Made by a program: the position numbers and the translations under genes. Shown piece after piece: positions 45,914 through 54,620 of a DNA stretch of 64,000 nt (the first letter of the stretch is position 1; each line of letters starts with the position of its first letter). The notes beneath the pieces are model-generated. The model had not been told where the DNA came from. It did no database searches and was given only the letters and a program-made list of their open reading frames with translations. Source of the DNA: Flexithrix dorotheae DSM 6795. GTDB taxonomy: Bacteria; Bacteroidota; Bacteroidia; Cytophagales; Flammeovirgaceae. The stretch lies in the NCBI RefSeq assembly GCF_000379765.1, contig NZ_KB903465.1:374807-438806 (forward strand), written 5' to 3'.

Positions 45914-46369
45914 ATGAATACCAAAACAGAACATATTCAATTAGAGATGGAGTCCCACTCAAATCTGAAATTAAGGTATGGTTTAGCTGCTTTAAGAATT
46001 AGCATTGGGATTGTTTTTATTTGGTTTGGGGCATTAAAATTCTTCCCCACTTTGAGTCCTGCTGAAACCCTTGCCACTTCCACCATTAGCATATTAACCT
46101 TTGGGCTGATTCCGGCAAAAGTCTCTATTTTACTTTTAGCTTTAGGGGAATGTGCAATAGGGCTGGCCTTATTAATTGGTGCATATATGAAAGTTACCCT
46201 GATTTTATTATTGCTTCATATGTTTTGCACTATTTCTCCAATGTTCTTTTTCCCTGAAATGATTTTCACCAATATTCCTTTTGGATTGACGCTTGTAGGA
46301 CAATACATTGTCAAAAACATTATCATCATTAGCGGAGGAGGTGTTTTAATTGCGGCTGTCAGTGAATAA
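45914..46369 (+). CDS. DoxX-like integral membrane protein
   Basis: Protein of 151 residues from ATG 45914 (MNTKTEHIQLEM). An in-frame TTG at 45755 would add 53 residues without matching the family, so I reject it. Four membrane segments are visible: LRISIGIVFIWFGALKFF, AKVSILLLALGECAIGLALLIGAYM, VTLILLLLHMFCTISPMFFF and IVKNIIIISGGGVLIAAV. The layout and RxxxGxxFxxxGxxKF motif fit the DoxX/DUF417 superfamily, which includes quinol-linked subunits and stress proteins. Stands alone; role unknown. Confidence 0.75.
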   Translation: MNTKTEHIQLEMESHSNLKLRYGLAALRISIGIVFIWFGALKFFPTLSPAETLATSTISILTFGLIPAKVSILLLALGECAIGLALLIGAYMKVTLILLLLHMFCTISPMFFFPEMIFTNIPFGLTLVGQYIVKNIIIISGGGVLIAAVSE

Positions 46370-46481
46370 TAGAATAAACCAGTGCAATAGCTTTATTTAT
46401 ATGCTAATTTAGTTCCTGCGAATCAGTTGGTTAATCTCGCTAATATGGATGTAGATTTCATTAGGTAAGACTCTGGCTATT

Positions 46482-49286
46482 TTACCTGTCAAACCAGGTA
46501 TTTCTTTTGCTGAGTTTTAAATCCTGGAGAATGGCTGATTTCACACTAATATCCACATTGTAGGATTGTCTTGGTCCAAAAGGAATCCAGCTTAAAGCCA
46601 TTTGCCAGCAGTGTAGATCTCTGTGCAGGTTGATACTGGTAAAACCAAAACCCTGTAATTCAAAGTCATAAGCGGTTCTTACCCCAATTTTCCATTTCTC
46701 TGTCAGTTTGACTTCGGCCATGATATTCATGGTTTGCACCACAGTAGATTCATTATACCCTACTTTTCCATACCTAAGGTTATAACTCAGGTTTAAAGAC
46801 CAGGGAATATTAAAATCTACATATAACGTAGGGTTATTTTCAATAAATTCCAGTTCCTGTTTTTCTCTTTCTGTGAGATTTTTCTTTTCTTCTTTTTTCT
46901 TTTTATCAGGCCTAAAAGAGGTGGACACAGCCAAGGAGGCATTGGTCAGGTTTCCTACTCCATTTCCGGTATTCCAGGCAAATTCATTGATTCTTTTTTG
47001 ACTGATACTCAATGAACCATCAGTATTTTCATCTACACTTAATAATTCATAAGTATACGGATCGATTGTACCTGCCACATTGATAGAAAATCCACTGATG
47101 AAAGGAACATTTTTAAACAGGGTGGTCCTGGCACTCATGGTAATATTGGATAGGTTAAATGAGTCCACAGCCAAGTTATAAGCACTTCTGATACTAAAAC
47201 TCTGTATCACAGGAATCTTTTTACTCTCTACTTTCCCTGTGGAGTCTGGCTTCATCCTCACTTTTGCTTCCAACTGATTGTCTATTCCAAAAGACAAACT
47301 ACTGCTTTTTCCCTGTCCGGGAATACCATACTGTGCACCCTGAAACCTTGTAACCGTCCGGTAACTACTTGCCAGAGAATCACTTTGTACATTTTGATAA
47401 AATCCCCATCTTGGATCACCCAAATCCGGTCGGTAAGTAAAACTGATATTTGGCGTCATCATATGCCTGATTCCTTCTACTTTACCAATTTTTGGATAAA
47501 AGAAAGAATATAATCTCGTAGTCATCCCAATACCGGTATTAAAATCGAATGCTCTTGAAAATCCATCTTTTTCGCTTACATAAACTCCATTCTCCTCTTC
47601 TGAAAATTCATAATCATACTTCTTGGCGTACCAATATTCGGTATAGTTCAGGTTGGGGGTAAATTGGAAAAACTTCAACAATGTAAAGTTTGTGGATATT
47701 GGAATCCTGTGCACTGCCCCAAATTCAGCATTTTGCAGAAATTCGCTAAAATTGCTAAAAAAATCGGGGGGCAATGCATTTCCATCATCATCGAATTCTA
47801 TTTCTTCCTCAGGTATATCAAAGGAATTGTCAATTGGATTTAAAACCGTAAAAGGAAAACTTGTAGATTGTTCCTCATTCGTCACACTGGCCTTGGCATT
47901 AAAAGAGTATGCAAAGCTTAGCTGGGTAAATACATTTTTCTTTGTGGAATTTTTACCTTTTAGCGGATAAATCCTTCTCATTGCCAGGTTGGCTTCAGGG
48001 AAAAGATTGGTTACCTGTGTGTTAACATTTTGGTTAATTCTAATGTTTGCCCCTGCATTAAAAGGTGTGCCCTCAAAAGTTTTACTATAAGAAACACTTG
48101 AATTAAAGGATGCGGAAATATAATCCTGAGTATTGAAAGAGTTATTCCGGTTGTAAGAGGATGAACCTACATTCACATTGGCCGAAAACCTGCTCGATCC
48201 CCTTGAAACCGGGGAATGGCTCCATCTCAGCCAATAATCTGTTGACTCATTAACTTCCAGGTTATCCTGCTGTCTTTTTACATTATTGTAACTGAAATTA
48301 AACCGCCCATTAAATTTATACCTCACTCTGTAATCTGCATCGGTAGAAAATCCCCATCCCCCCAAAGAATAAATTTGCCCTAGAACTTTCAAACTCACAT
48401 ATTCTCCTAATGGCAGGAAAATCCCCCCGTCTCTTAAATAAAAACCTCTTTCTTTGGATTCACCCCATGTAGGTACAATGAGCCCGGCACTTCGTTCTTC
48501 GGAAAAGGGAAATAAACCAAATCCAAATCCCAAAGGAGTAGGCACCCCATTCAATTCGAAATTGAAAGGACCTGAAATGATATATTTATTGGGGACAATT
48601 TTTAATTTACTGGTATTAATTCCATAATGAGGTTCTTCATATGCGCAGGTAGTATAAATATTACTTCTGGCATACATCTCATTTGCCGGTGTTTTCTTTA
48701 CCCGTTTACTCACCACATAGCCATCTCCCTGCTGGGTAACAATCTTTTTAATTATACCTTTCCCGGATTCTATATTATAATCCATTTCCTCGGCATTATA
48801 AGTCTCCCCAGCCTGAGTAAATACCGGAAGCCCTAATTTTGTACCAGTTGAATCTACCATTCCTTTCGCAGAAACGGTATTGTTACGCATATCAAATACA
48901 ATATGGTAAGCTTCAATACTCATCTCCCCATAAGTCACTTTAGCATCTTTATACAGATAAGCCTTTGAATTCACCATGTCATAAATCACAGTATCGGCAT
49001 TATAATCAATGGTAGTTTCAATTGGACCCTCTTTTTGGGTGGAATCCTTCTGGCTTTTATTAACCAAAGCTGAATCCAGAGAAACATTCAGGGTGGAATC
49101 GGAGGTTTGGGTGATTTTTACAGAATCAGGCCTGGGGTTGTCCTGTGCAAAAAGGTGACTATTTCCCCCAATTGCCAGTAGGAAAAGAATAGCTACTACC
49201 TTTAATTGAAAATGGGCAAATTTTAGATTAAAAATATATTTGTTTTTTTTGTACAAAATAAAATTGATATCGTAACCTTTATTCAA
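46482..49286 (-). CDS. lptD: LptD-like LPS transport outer-membrane protein
   Basis: Protein of 934 residues with a signal peptide at about residues 25-48 (LKVVAILFLLAIGGNSHLFA) after a basic N-terminal stretch, then an N-terminal OstA-like domain (YNADTVIYDMVNSKAYLYKD, residues about 90-200) and a large C-terminal beta-barrel of aromatic-alternating strands ending in WQMALSWIPFGPRQSY. In Gram-negative bacteria LptD with LptE places LPS in the outer leaflet of the outer membrane. The order lptD / divergent amidase / MCE protein is a conserved Bacteroidota arrangement. The start is the only good Met, although the extra 24 residues before the signal are unusual. Confidence 0.88.
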   Translation of the reverse strand: MNKGYDINFILYKKNKYIFNLKFAHFQLKVVAILFLLAIGGNSHLFAQDNPRPDSVKITQTSDSTLNVSLDSALVNKSQKDSTQKEGPIETTIDYNADTVIYDMVNSKAYLYKDAKVTYGEMSIEAYHIVFDMRNNTVSAKGMVDSTGTKLGLPVFTQAGETYNAEEMDYNIESGKGIIKKIVTQQGDGYVVSKRVKKTPANEMYARSNIYTTCAYEEPHYGINTSKLKIVPNKYIISGPFNFELNGVPTPLGFGFGLFPFSEERSAGLIVPTWGESKERGFYLRDGGIFLPLGEYVSLKVLGQIYSLGGWGFSTDADYRVRYKFNGRFNFSYNNVKRQQDNLEVNESTDYWLRWSHSPVSRGSSRFSANVNVGSSSYNRNNSFNTQDYISASFNSSVSYSKTFEGTPFNAGANIRINQNVNTQVTNLFPEANLAMRRIYPLKGKNSTKKNVFTQLSFAYSFNAKASVTNEEQSTSFPFTVLNPIDNSFDIPEEEIEFDDDGNALPPDFFSNFSEFLQNAEFGAVHRIPISTNFTLLKFFQFTPNLNYTEYWYAKKYDYEFSEEENGVYVSEKDGFSRAFDFNTGIGMTTRLYSFFYPKIGKVEGIRHMMTPNISFTYRPDLGDPRWGFYQNVQSDSLASSYRTVTRFQGAQYGIPGQGKSSSLSFGIDNQLEAKVRMKPDSTGKVESKKIPVIQSFSIRSAYNLAVDSFNLSNITMSARTTLFKNVPFISGFSINVAGTIDPYTYELLSVDENTDGSLSISQKRINEFAWNTGNGVGNLTNASLAVSTSFRPDKKKKEEKKNLTEREKQELEFIENNPTLYVDFNIPWSLNLSYNLRYGKVGYNESTVVQTMNIMAEVKLTEKWKIGVRTAYDFELQGFGFTSINLHRDLHCWQMALSWIPFGPRQSYNVDISVKSAILQDLKLSKRNTWFDR

Positions 49287-49597
49287 TTATCACCAAAATC
49301 CTTTACAGATAAATTTTAAAAGGCGGATTGTAAGAATTTTTGACTGAAGTCCCTCCCGCTTAAAAAATAAAGCCTGATATATTTGAGTAATTATTATCTC
49401 ATTGTCAGGCATTTGTGGCAAACTAAGTAGCAATCTACTTTGTTTACCCATTTGAATTAATGTAAATTTTTAGGTAAAAAAGTATTATAAAATATTGGTT
49501 TGCAACTATTTAACATTTTTTATTTAAATTTTATAACAATAGTTAAACGTTGGTAAACGGTTATATTTTTCACCAGAAAATTTGGAGCTGCAATTTT
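49287..49597. other. Divergent intergenic stretch between lptD and the amidase
   Basis: 311 bp. TTTG at 49499-49502 and TAAATTTT at 49525-49532 approach the -33/-7 pattern for the amidase but with a 22-base gap. GCCTGA and TCAGGC near 49372-49412 form a long-loop inverted repeat. No gene seen. Confidence 0.4.
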
Positions 49598-50377
49598 ATG
49601 AAAAATCTACTAATTATTCCTTTTCTAACCCTAGGAATTATTTTTAATACATTCGCATGGCAGGACCCTCCACACAAAATCTCCAAGGTAGTAATTGATG
49701 CGGGCCATGGAGGTTTTGATCCCGGTTGTCATGGTGTTTTAAGCAAAGAAAAAGAAGTTACTTTAATGGTAGCCAAAGAATTAGGGCAACTCATCAACAC
49801 TTTTCATAAAGATGTAGAAGTAATTTATACCAGAGATCAAGATAAATACATTACCTTAAATGAAAGGGCTAAAATTGCCAATAATGCCGGAGCTGATCTA
49901 TTTATTTCCATCCATTGTAATGCGCATCCCAAAAAAACCATTTATGGTGCAGAAACTTATGTAATGGGTTTGAGCTCTTCGGAAGAGAATCTTTCAGTGG
50001 CCATGAGGGAAAATGCCGTGATTCTGAAGGAAGAAGGTTATGAAGAAAATTATGATGGATTCGATCCAAACTCCCCGGTTTCCTATATCATGATGGCCAA
50101 TTACCAAAATGCCTTTCAGGATATTAGCCTGCATTTTGCCAGCAAAATCCAAAATCAGTTTACAGAGGAAATTAAGCGTTCTGACAGAGGGGTAAAACAA
50201 GCCGGCTTTTGGGTGTTGGCCAAAACCACTATGCCTAGTGTGTTGGTGGAAATTGGTTTTTTAAGCAACAAAGAGGAGGAAGCTTATTTGAATTCGGAAA
50301 AAGGAAAAGCTGAAATTACCACCACTCTTTACAAAGCATTCAGAGATTTTAAAATGGAATACGAGAAAAATAATTAG
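49598..50377 (+). CDS. N-acetylmuramoyl-L-alanine amidase (Amidase_3)
   Basis: Periplasmic zinc amidase of 259 residues that should cut the bond between MurNAc and L-Ala in peptidoglycan. Start taken at ATG 49598 (MKNLLIIPFLTLGIIFNTFA, a signal peptide); an upstream in-frame ATG at 49550 is disfavoured because it would bury the signal. Zn motifs: VVIDAGHGGFDPG (His), EVTLMVAKELG (Glu nearby), SIHCNAHP (His), and the catalytic Glu in VLVEIGFLSN. It lies divergent from lptD and before the MCE gene; a role in cell division or envelope remodelling follows from the family. Confidence 0.93.
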   Translation: MKNLLIIPFLTLGIIFNTFAWQDPPHKISKVVIDAGHGGFDPGCHGVLSKEKEVTLMVAKELGQLINTFHKDVEVIYTRDQDKYITLNERAKIANNAGADLFISIHCNAHPKKTIYGAETYVMGLSSSEENLSVAMRENAVILKEEGYEENYDGFDPNSPVSYIMMANYQNAFQDISLHFASKIQNQFTEEIKRSDRGVKQAGFWVLAKTTMPSVLVEIGFLSNKEEEAYLNSEKGKAEITTTLYKAFRDFKMEYEKNN

Positions 50378-50686
50378 GGAGAAGATCTAGGCATAACACC
50401 TGATTACAATTTAATTCTTTCGATTTTAAAAGAATAATAACAGGTCTGTGCGATTCCAAAACCTCCAACAGATTACTTTCGCTTGGCAAAACAACACTTA
50501 TAATATGCGTATAACTTAACATTGAGATTTTCACCTCATAATCAGGGAATTGTAGAGGAAAATTAAGTTTAAATTAATCCCTTCAGATAATTCTGTTCAA
50601 TCCTTTTTGTAATTTACTGAATTATTCATGTTTTTTGAGGAGGTCCTTTAAACCTGTCCTAACTTTTTAATCTAAAAATAAAAATA
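50378..50686. other. Intergenic stretch, 309 bp, nothing firm
   Basis: Between the amidase and the MCE gene on the plus strand. ATTCTTTCG and its partial complement TAAAAGAAT near 50413-50434 form a weak stem. TTTTTG near 50600 followed about 20 bases on by a T-rich word may be a weak promoter. No gene seen. Confidence 0.35.
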
Positions 50687-51610
50687 ATGTCCAAAGAATT
50701 TAAAGTTGGTATTTTAACAGTAATTGCCGGAGTAATACTTTACTGGGGAGTGCGGTTTCTGAAAGGAATTGACCTTTTTTCAGATACCAGTGTTTATTAT
50801 GCCTACTATGAAAATATTGGAGGCCTTCAACCAGCTAATCCGGTTCTGCTCAACGGAATGTCGGTTGGAAGAGTTTTGGATATTGAAATTGTTCCCGAAA
50901 AAAACAACAAAGTGATGGTAAGCCTGGAAGTGGCCAATGACATTCAAATAGGTGACCAGACCGTGGCTTTACTGACCGATCCGGGACTACTAAGTGACAA
51001 AGCGGTTGAACTCAAAATAAATACTGTAAATGGTTACCTGAAAAGCGGGGATACACTCAGGTCGGAAATTGACAATGGTGTGATGGATATCCTGGAGGAA
51101 AAAGCCTTCCCTATAATTAACACCCTTGATTCCACTTTTGCAAGCTTAAACATAGTACTTAAAGGACTTGATGGACTTGGAGATGAGTTGAAATCTACAT
51201 TAGTGGTGGCCAGAGACAAAATGAATTCGGTCAATACACAAGAACTGGATGGGACCTTACAAAACTTCCGAATAACCAGTGAAAATCTGGCGAAAATGTC
51301 TGAAGAATTAAAACCCTTGGCTACTAAACTCAACACACTTGCCGATTCTCTGAACGAAGCTCCAATTAAATCTTTGGCTACGGAAATGAATGCCACCATG
51401 GCCAATCTCAATACCACGGTGGAAAAAATCAACAATGCCGAAGGATCGCTTGGTTTATTGATTAATGACAAAAAGCTTTATGAAGACATGGACCAGACCA
51501 TTCGTGACCTGGACAGTCTTTTGGTTAACCTAAGGGAACATCCAAATCGGTATGTGCAGTTTTCAGTTTTCGGAAAAAAAGACAAGGAAAAGAAGAAAAA
51601 GGATAAGTAA
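50687..51610 (+). CDS. MCE/MlaD-family lipid-transport protein
   Basis: Protein of 307 residues with an N-terminal membrane anchor (VGILTVIAGVILYWGVRF, residues 7-25), an MCE domain (about 37-115; YYENIGGLQPANPVLLNG and LLTDPGLLSDKAVELKI are typical), then a long alpha-helical coiled-coil region and a very basic tail (KKDKEKKKKDK). MlaD-type proteins bind phospholipids as ring-shaped hexamers in the periplasm and move them between membranes. No MlaE or MlaF gene is adjacent. Conserved neighbourhood with amidase and LptD in Bacteroidota. Confidence 0.92.
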   Translation: MSKEFKVGILTVIAGVILYWGVRFLKGIDLFSDTSVYYAYYENIGGLQPANPVLLNGMSVGRVLDIEIVPEKNNKVMVSLEVANDIQIGDQTVALLTDPGLLSDKAVELKINTVNGYLKSGDTLRSEIDNGVMDILEEKAFPIINTLDSTFASLNIVLKGLDGLGDELKSTLVVARDKMNSVNTQELDGTLQNFRITSENLAKMSEELKPLATKLNTLADSLNEAPIKSLATEMNATMANLNTTVEKINNAEGSLGLLINDKKLYEDMDQTIRDLDSLLVNLREHPNRYVQFSVFGKKDKEKKKKDK

Positions 51611-51654
51611 ATTGGAGCAGCAGGCTAAAAATGCCTTTGCGCTGATTTTTGTTC

Positions 51655-51697
51655 CAGCAAGGTCTTCGATAGAGACCTTGCGTAAATCCAACTTCAG
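51655..51697 (+). repeat. Dispersed hairpin repeat, family 1, copy 2
   Basis: Best-preserved copy: GCAAGGTCT and AGACCTTGC form a perfect 9-bp stem around TCGATAG (51658-51682), then GTAAATCCAACTTCAG. It sits 44 bp after the MCE gene stop and may act as its 3' hairpin. Confidence 0.75.
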
Positions 51698-51792
51698 AGA
51701 AATGAGAAATGTAAAAGTACAGGATTTTAAAAATGCAGTTTCTAGTTTTTGCTGAGTACTCCTTTTTTATCACTTAGTTTTTGCTTGTCGCA

Positions 51793-52200
51793 CTAGCTAT
51801 CCATAAATCCTCCTGAGTCGGTATCATCATAAAATTCCTGGCCACTTTCAGCATCAAAACCTGAATAATCCTGTTCATCGAATGGACTATATTGGCTATC
51901 GTGGTAGAAATCGTCCCGGATACCATAATACCACAATCCGTAATGCGTATTTCGATCTGTCATCCATCTTTCGTATTCCTCATCGTGCACAGAATTTCTG
52001 TTTCTTCTTTGGCGGGCTGGCAGACTTCTGAGTTGCTGTTTTTTCTTTGCCGTTCCACATTCTACACAAAAAACCTCATCTTCAATCTGAGTGGAATGTT
52101 TAGAACAAATACTTTTACTACATTTAGAACAGGTCTGGTTGGCAAAGTTGCTGCATTCTTTAAGGATAAACATCCCTTTTTTTACTTCACATCTGGCCAT
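51793..52200 (-). CDS. Small Cys-rich zinc-finger protein of unknown function
   Basis: Protein of 135 residues. The first 48 residues carry a cluster of Cys and His (CEVKKG, KECSNFANQTCSKCSKS, ICSKHSTQ, FCVECG) that should bind two zinc ions in a B-box/RING-like treble-clef pattern. The remainder is hydrophilic, with Arg-rich LPARQRRNR, then an aromatic, acidic tail of the YxxWMTDRNTHYGLWYYG type. No signal peptide or membrane segment. It follows the membrane-protein gene at 52204-53088 by only 3 bases, so the two are surely co-transcribed. No named family recognised. Confidence 0.78.
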   Translation of the reverse strand: MARCEVKKGMFILKECSNFANQTCSKCSKSICSKHSTQIEDEVFCVECGTAKKKQQLRSLPARQRRNRNSVHDEEYERWMTDRNTHYGLWYYGIRDDFYHDSQYSPFDEQDYSGFDAESGQEFYDDTDSGGFMDS

Positions 52201-52203
52201 AAA

Positions 52204-53088
52204 TTAAATAGGTTTTACGTGTTTGTAAGCTTTAGTGATTGTACCCAAAAAATGATTGAGCTTCACACTTTCATCTAAAGTGGCTGAAACATCTGTTGAT
52301 CTGATTTTGAAAACATGAAACCGATCTGATGAAACATAGGCCATTTTATAAGCACCATTTACAGGTTGGTTTTCATTGGGATTTTTCACCAGTTCATAAC
52401 TTTCTTTCGGAATGGAAAGCTTCAGATTCACATTGTGCTTCACCTTATATTTTGTTTTAAACTTGATCTTTCCCCTAGGGTTTTTCTTTGTAATATCTCG
52501 TTTTCTCACCAAATCATTCACCGTCCAATGCAGTTGTGTTTGGTCCTGAAGTTTTGCTTTACCACTCATCCATTGCAAATCATAAAAAGTGGTTTTCACC
52601 TTTGGATACTTTTTATTTGAGTTGGGAATGGTCTCCACTATATTATCTTTTTCACAGGGGTTATTCAAATTAATCTCCAAATCTATTTTCTCTTTTTTCC
52701 GGGATTCCTCCTTTAGAATAGCAAGCAGGGGTACAATAAAAAGCCTGAGATGATTCGTCAGGTCCATTTTATTGAATTTACTTGAAGATTTATAAATCAG
52801 CACAATTCCAATCACAGCCAGAACTGGAATAACCAGTCCATAATAAAATTCATTGGCCAAACAAATAACCGTAAGGATGAATCCGGCAATTCCAATGAAA
52901 ACCATTAAAATCGCATAAGTTTGATTTTTTCGATAGGTATCGCCATAATGGTCCATTAAAGCGACTTTTTTGAGTCTTTCCAGCCAGGCAGAAGCAGGCT
53001 GATTTCCTGATATCTTTTTGGTACTGATGATTTCTTTTTGTTCATCATCAAGTGAATTATAAACCTCTAAACTTTTTTTACGACTCAT
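52204..53088 (-). CDS. Membrane protein of unknown function, partner of the zinc-finger protein
   Basis: Protein of 294 residues. After a charged N-terminus there are two membrane segments in a hairpin (about 57-105; ILMVFIGIAGFILTVICLA and GLVIPVLAVIGIVLIYKS). The C-terminal 180 residues form a soluble cytoplasmic domain rich in basic beta-type stretches (KYPKVKTTFYDLQW, GKIKFKTKYKVKHNVNLKL, RFHVFKIRSTDVSATL). No known domain recognised. The stop codon lies 3 bases before the zinc-finger gene, so the pair forms an operon of unknown purpose. Confidence 0.78.
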   Translation of the reverse strand: MSRKKSLEVYNSLDDEQKEIISTKKISGNQPASAWLERLKKVALMDHYGDTYRKNQTYAILMVFIGIAGFILTVICLANEFYYGLVIPVLAVIGIVLIYKSSSKFNKMDLTNHLRLFIVPLLAILKEESRKKEKIDLEINLNNPCEKDNIVETIPNSNKKYPKVKTTFYDLQWMSGKAKLQDQTQLHWTVNDLVRKRDITKKNPRGKIKFKTKYKVKHNVNLKLSIPKESYELVKNPNENQPVNGAYKMAYVSSDRFHVFKIRSTDVSATLDESVKLNHFLGTITKAYKHVKPI

Positions 53089-53124
53089 GTAATTGTTGTA
53101 TTTATGGGTTGTCAGTTTGTTGCT

Positions 53125-54291
53125 TTAAATAACTGAAATTAATTGGGAATAAAAAGCCTTTAATTCATCTTTTTTCTGGTCCCAGGTAAAATTATTTCGG
53201 ATATTTTCAAATCCGCCCGTTGCCAGTCTTTGCCTTTCTTCAGGATAATCCAGTAAAAATCTTAATGCTCTGGAAAGTTCTGCCGGACGGTCAGCTTTTA
53301 CCAGTTTCCCATTTTCCCGGTCTTTTACCAGTTCTCTCACAGCCGGAATATCAGAAGCCACCACCGCTGTACGACAGGCCATGGACTCCAATACCTTTAG
53401 CGGGCAACAACCCTGGATCAAATTTCGGCTGCATTCTTTTAAGGGGGCAATGGAAATCTCAGCATGTTGCACCCAGCGATAAAGTTCTTCTTTGGCCAGT
53501 TGGGCATGCCAGATAATGCTCTCGGAAAGCTCCAGCTTTTCCACAAACTTCTTGAAAGGCTTGGCAAATTTAGCCCGGTTGGAAGAGCAAATCACCAGTT
53601 TCAAATCTTTATAATCCCGAAGGCCTGCAAATGCTTTTAACAATACATCTACGCCCTGCCATTTTTGTAGGGCCCCAAAATAAATCAGGTATTTTTCCGG
53701 AGCATCAAATGGCCTTTCAAGCTGTCCGGGAATTTCTGCTCCGTTGTAAATTACGGTGATTTTTTCTGCGGGTATTCCTCTATTAATCAGGTTGGATTTA
53801 ATTGAATTGGAGGGAGTTACAATGGCATCAGCCTTTTCCATACAAAAATCTTCCAGCTGCCTGATTTTGCCCAGTGTGCTTTCCGATAAATAACTGTATT
53901 TAAAGGGTAACTCAATGGAAGGCAATCCATTAACTTCAAAAACAGTCTGGTAGCTCCTTTTCTGCTGAAGAATTGCCAAACCGCTCCATATATCCCGAAA
54001 GTGGCACAGTTCTAAATTCTGGTGATTTTCCAATTCCTCCTGAAAAGCCCGTACATAACTTTCGGCCCTTTCCAGATAATTGGGAATAGCCTCTGAAAAC
54101 CGGACGATTTCTATATTTCCCTCTTGCTGGTAGGTTGGCAATTTTTCATTCCCCAATACATACAATAGCCCTCCATTATAATGCTCGAACAAAGCCTGGG
54201 AAAAATGGCTGATATGAGTGGCTGCTCCTTTAGCAGAAGGATACAGATCAAATGCGGCATAAAGTGCTTTGTGGTTCAGGTTGTTTGTCAT
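53125..54291 (-). CDS. GT4-family glycosyltransferase
   Basis: Cytoplasmic GT-B enzyme of 388 residues. N-terminal domain residues 1-190 begin with DLYPSAKGAATHISHF, the acceptor-side glycine loop. The C-terminal domain has LIYFGALQKWQGVDVLLKAF and the nucleotide-sugar region ISIAPLKECSRNLIQGCCPL followed by KVLESMACRTAVVASD, in which the Glu of KVLESMA is the usual sugar-nucleotide contact. It should transfer a hexose from a nucleotide or phospholipid donor to a glycan or lipid. No polysaccharide gene cluster is adjacent. Confidence 0.92.
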   Translation of the reverse strand: MTNNLNHKALYAAFDLYPSAKGAATHISHFSQALFEHYNGGLLYVLGNEKLPTYQQEGNIEIVRFSEAIPNYLERAESYVRAFQEELENHQNLELCHFRDIWSGLAILQQKRSYQTVFEVNGLPSIELPFKYSYLSESTLGKIRQLEDFCMEKADAIVTPSNSIKSNLINRGIPAEKITVIYNGAEIPGQLERPFDAPEKYLIYFGALQKWQGVDVLLKAFAGLRDYKDLKLVICSSNRAKFAKPFKKFVEKLELSESIIWHAQLAKEELYRWVQHAEISIAPLKECSRNLIQGCCPLKVLESMACRTAVVASDIPAVRELVKDRENGKLVKADRPAELSRALRFLLDYPEERQRLATGGFENIRNNFTWDQKKDELKAFYSQLISVI

Positions 54292-54447
54292 CTATTTATT
54301 CTCTCCTCTCGATTCAAAAATTAAAAGTGGTTAATCGGAGGCCAATTTCAAAAGTTATCAAAAGAAAAAATGGAAATACAACTTTAAATTTAAAACCAGA
54401 ACTTAGCATTCAGCAGAAGAGATAGAAAATTAACCTTATAACCTCCC

Positions 54448-54478
54448 AAGCACATCAATGGATTAGTGTGCTTTTTTA
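54448..54478 (+). terminator. Orphan terminator-like hairpin
   Basis: AAGCACA (54448-54454) and TGTGCTT (54467-54473) form a 7-bp stem with a 12-base loop, followed by a T-run. No plus-strand gene precedes it in the gap, so it may end an unseen small RNA or antisense transcript. Confidence 0.5.
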
Positions 54479-54544
54479 TTTCCTCTTCCCAATCCACAAT
54501 CATCTTTTTCTGGCAACTGATTTTTCAGTTTTAGTAATTTTAAA

Positions 54545-54574
54545 TTTGACATTAATTCCAAAAGGATAACTTTA
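54545..54574 (+). promoter_or_regulatory. Likely sulfatase promoter
   Basis: TTTG at 54545-54548, 18-base spacer, TAACTTTA at 54567-54574, one base off the TAnnTTTG box. A transcript would begin near 54581, 40 bases before the start codon. Confidence 0.5.
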
Positions 54575-54620
54575 AGGAAGATTTAATAACATTTCAAATT
54601 TATCTAATTAAATAAAAATT

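Larger units (their letters stand above)
54292..54620. other. Divergent intergenic stretch, 329 bp, with a hairpin and a promoter
   Basis: Between the glycosyltransferase (minus) and sulfatase (plus). It contains a plus-strand terminator-like hairpin at 54448-54478 with no gene upstream on that strand, and the likely sulfatase promoter at 54545-54574. Confidence 0.5.
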
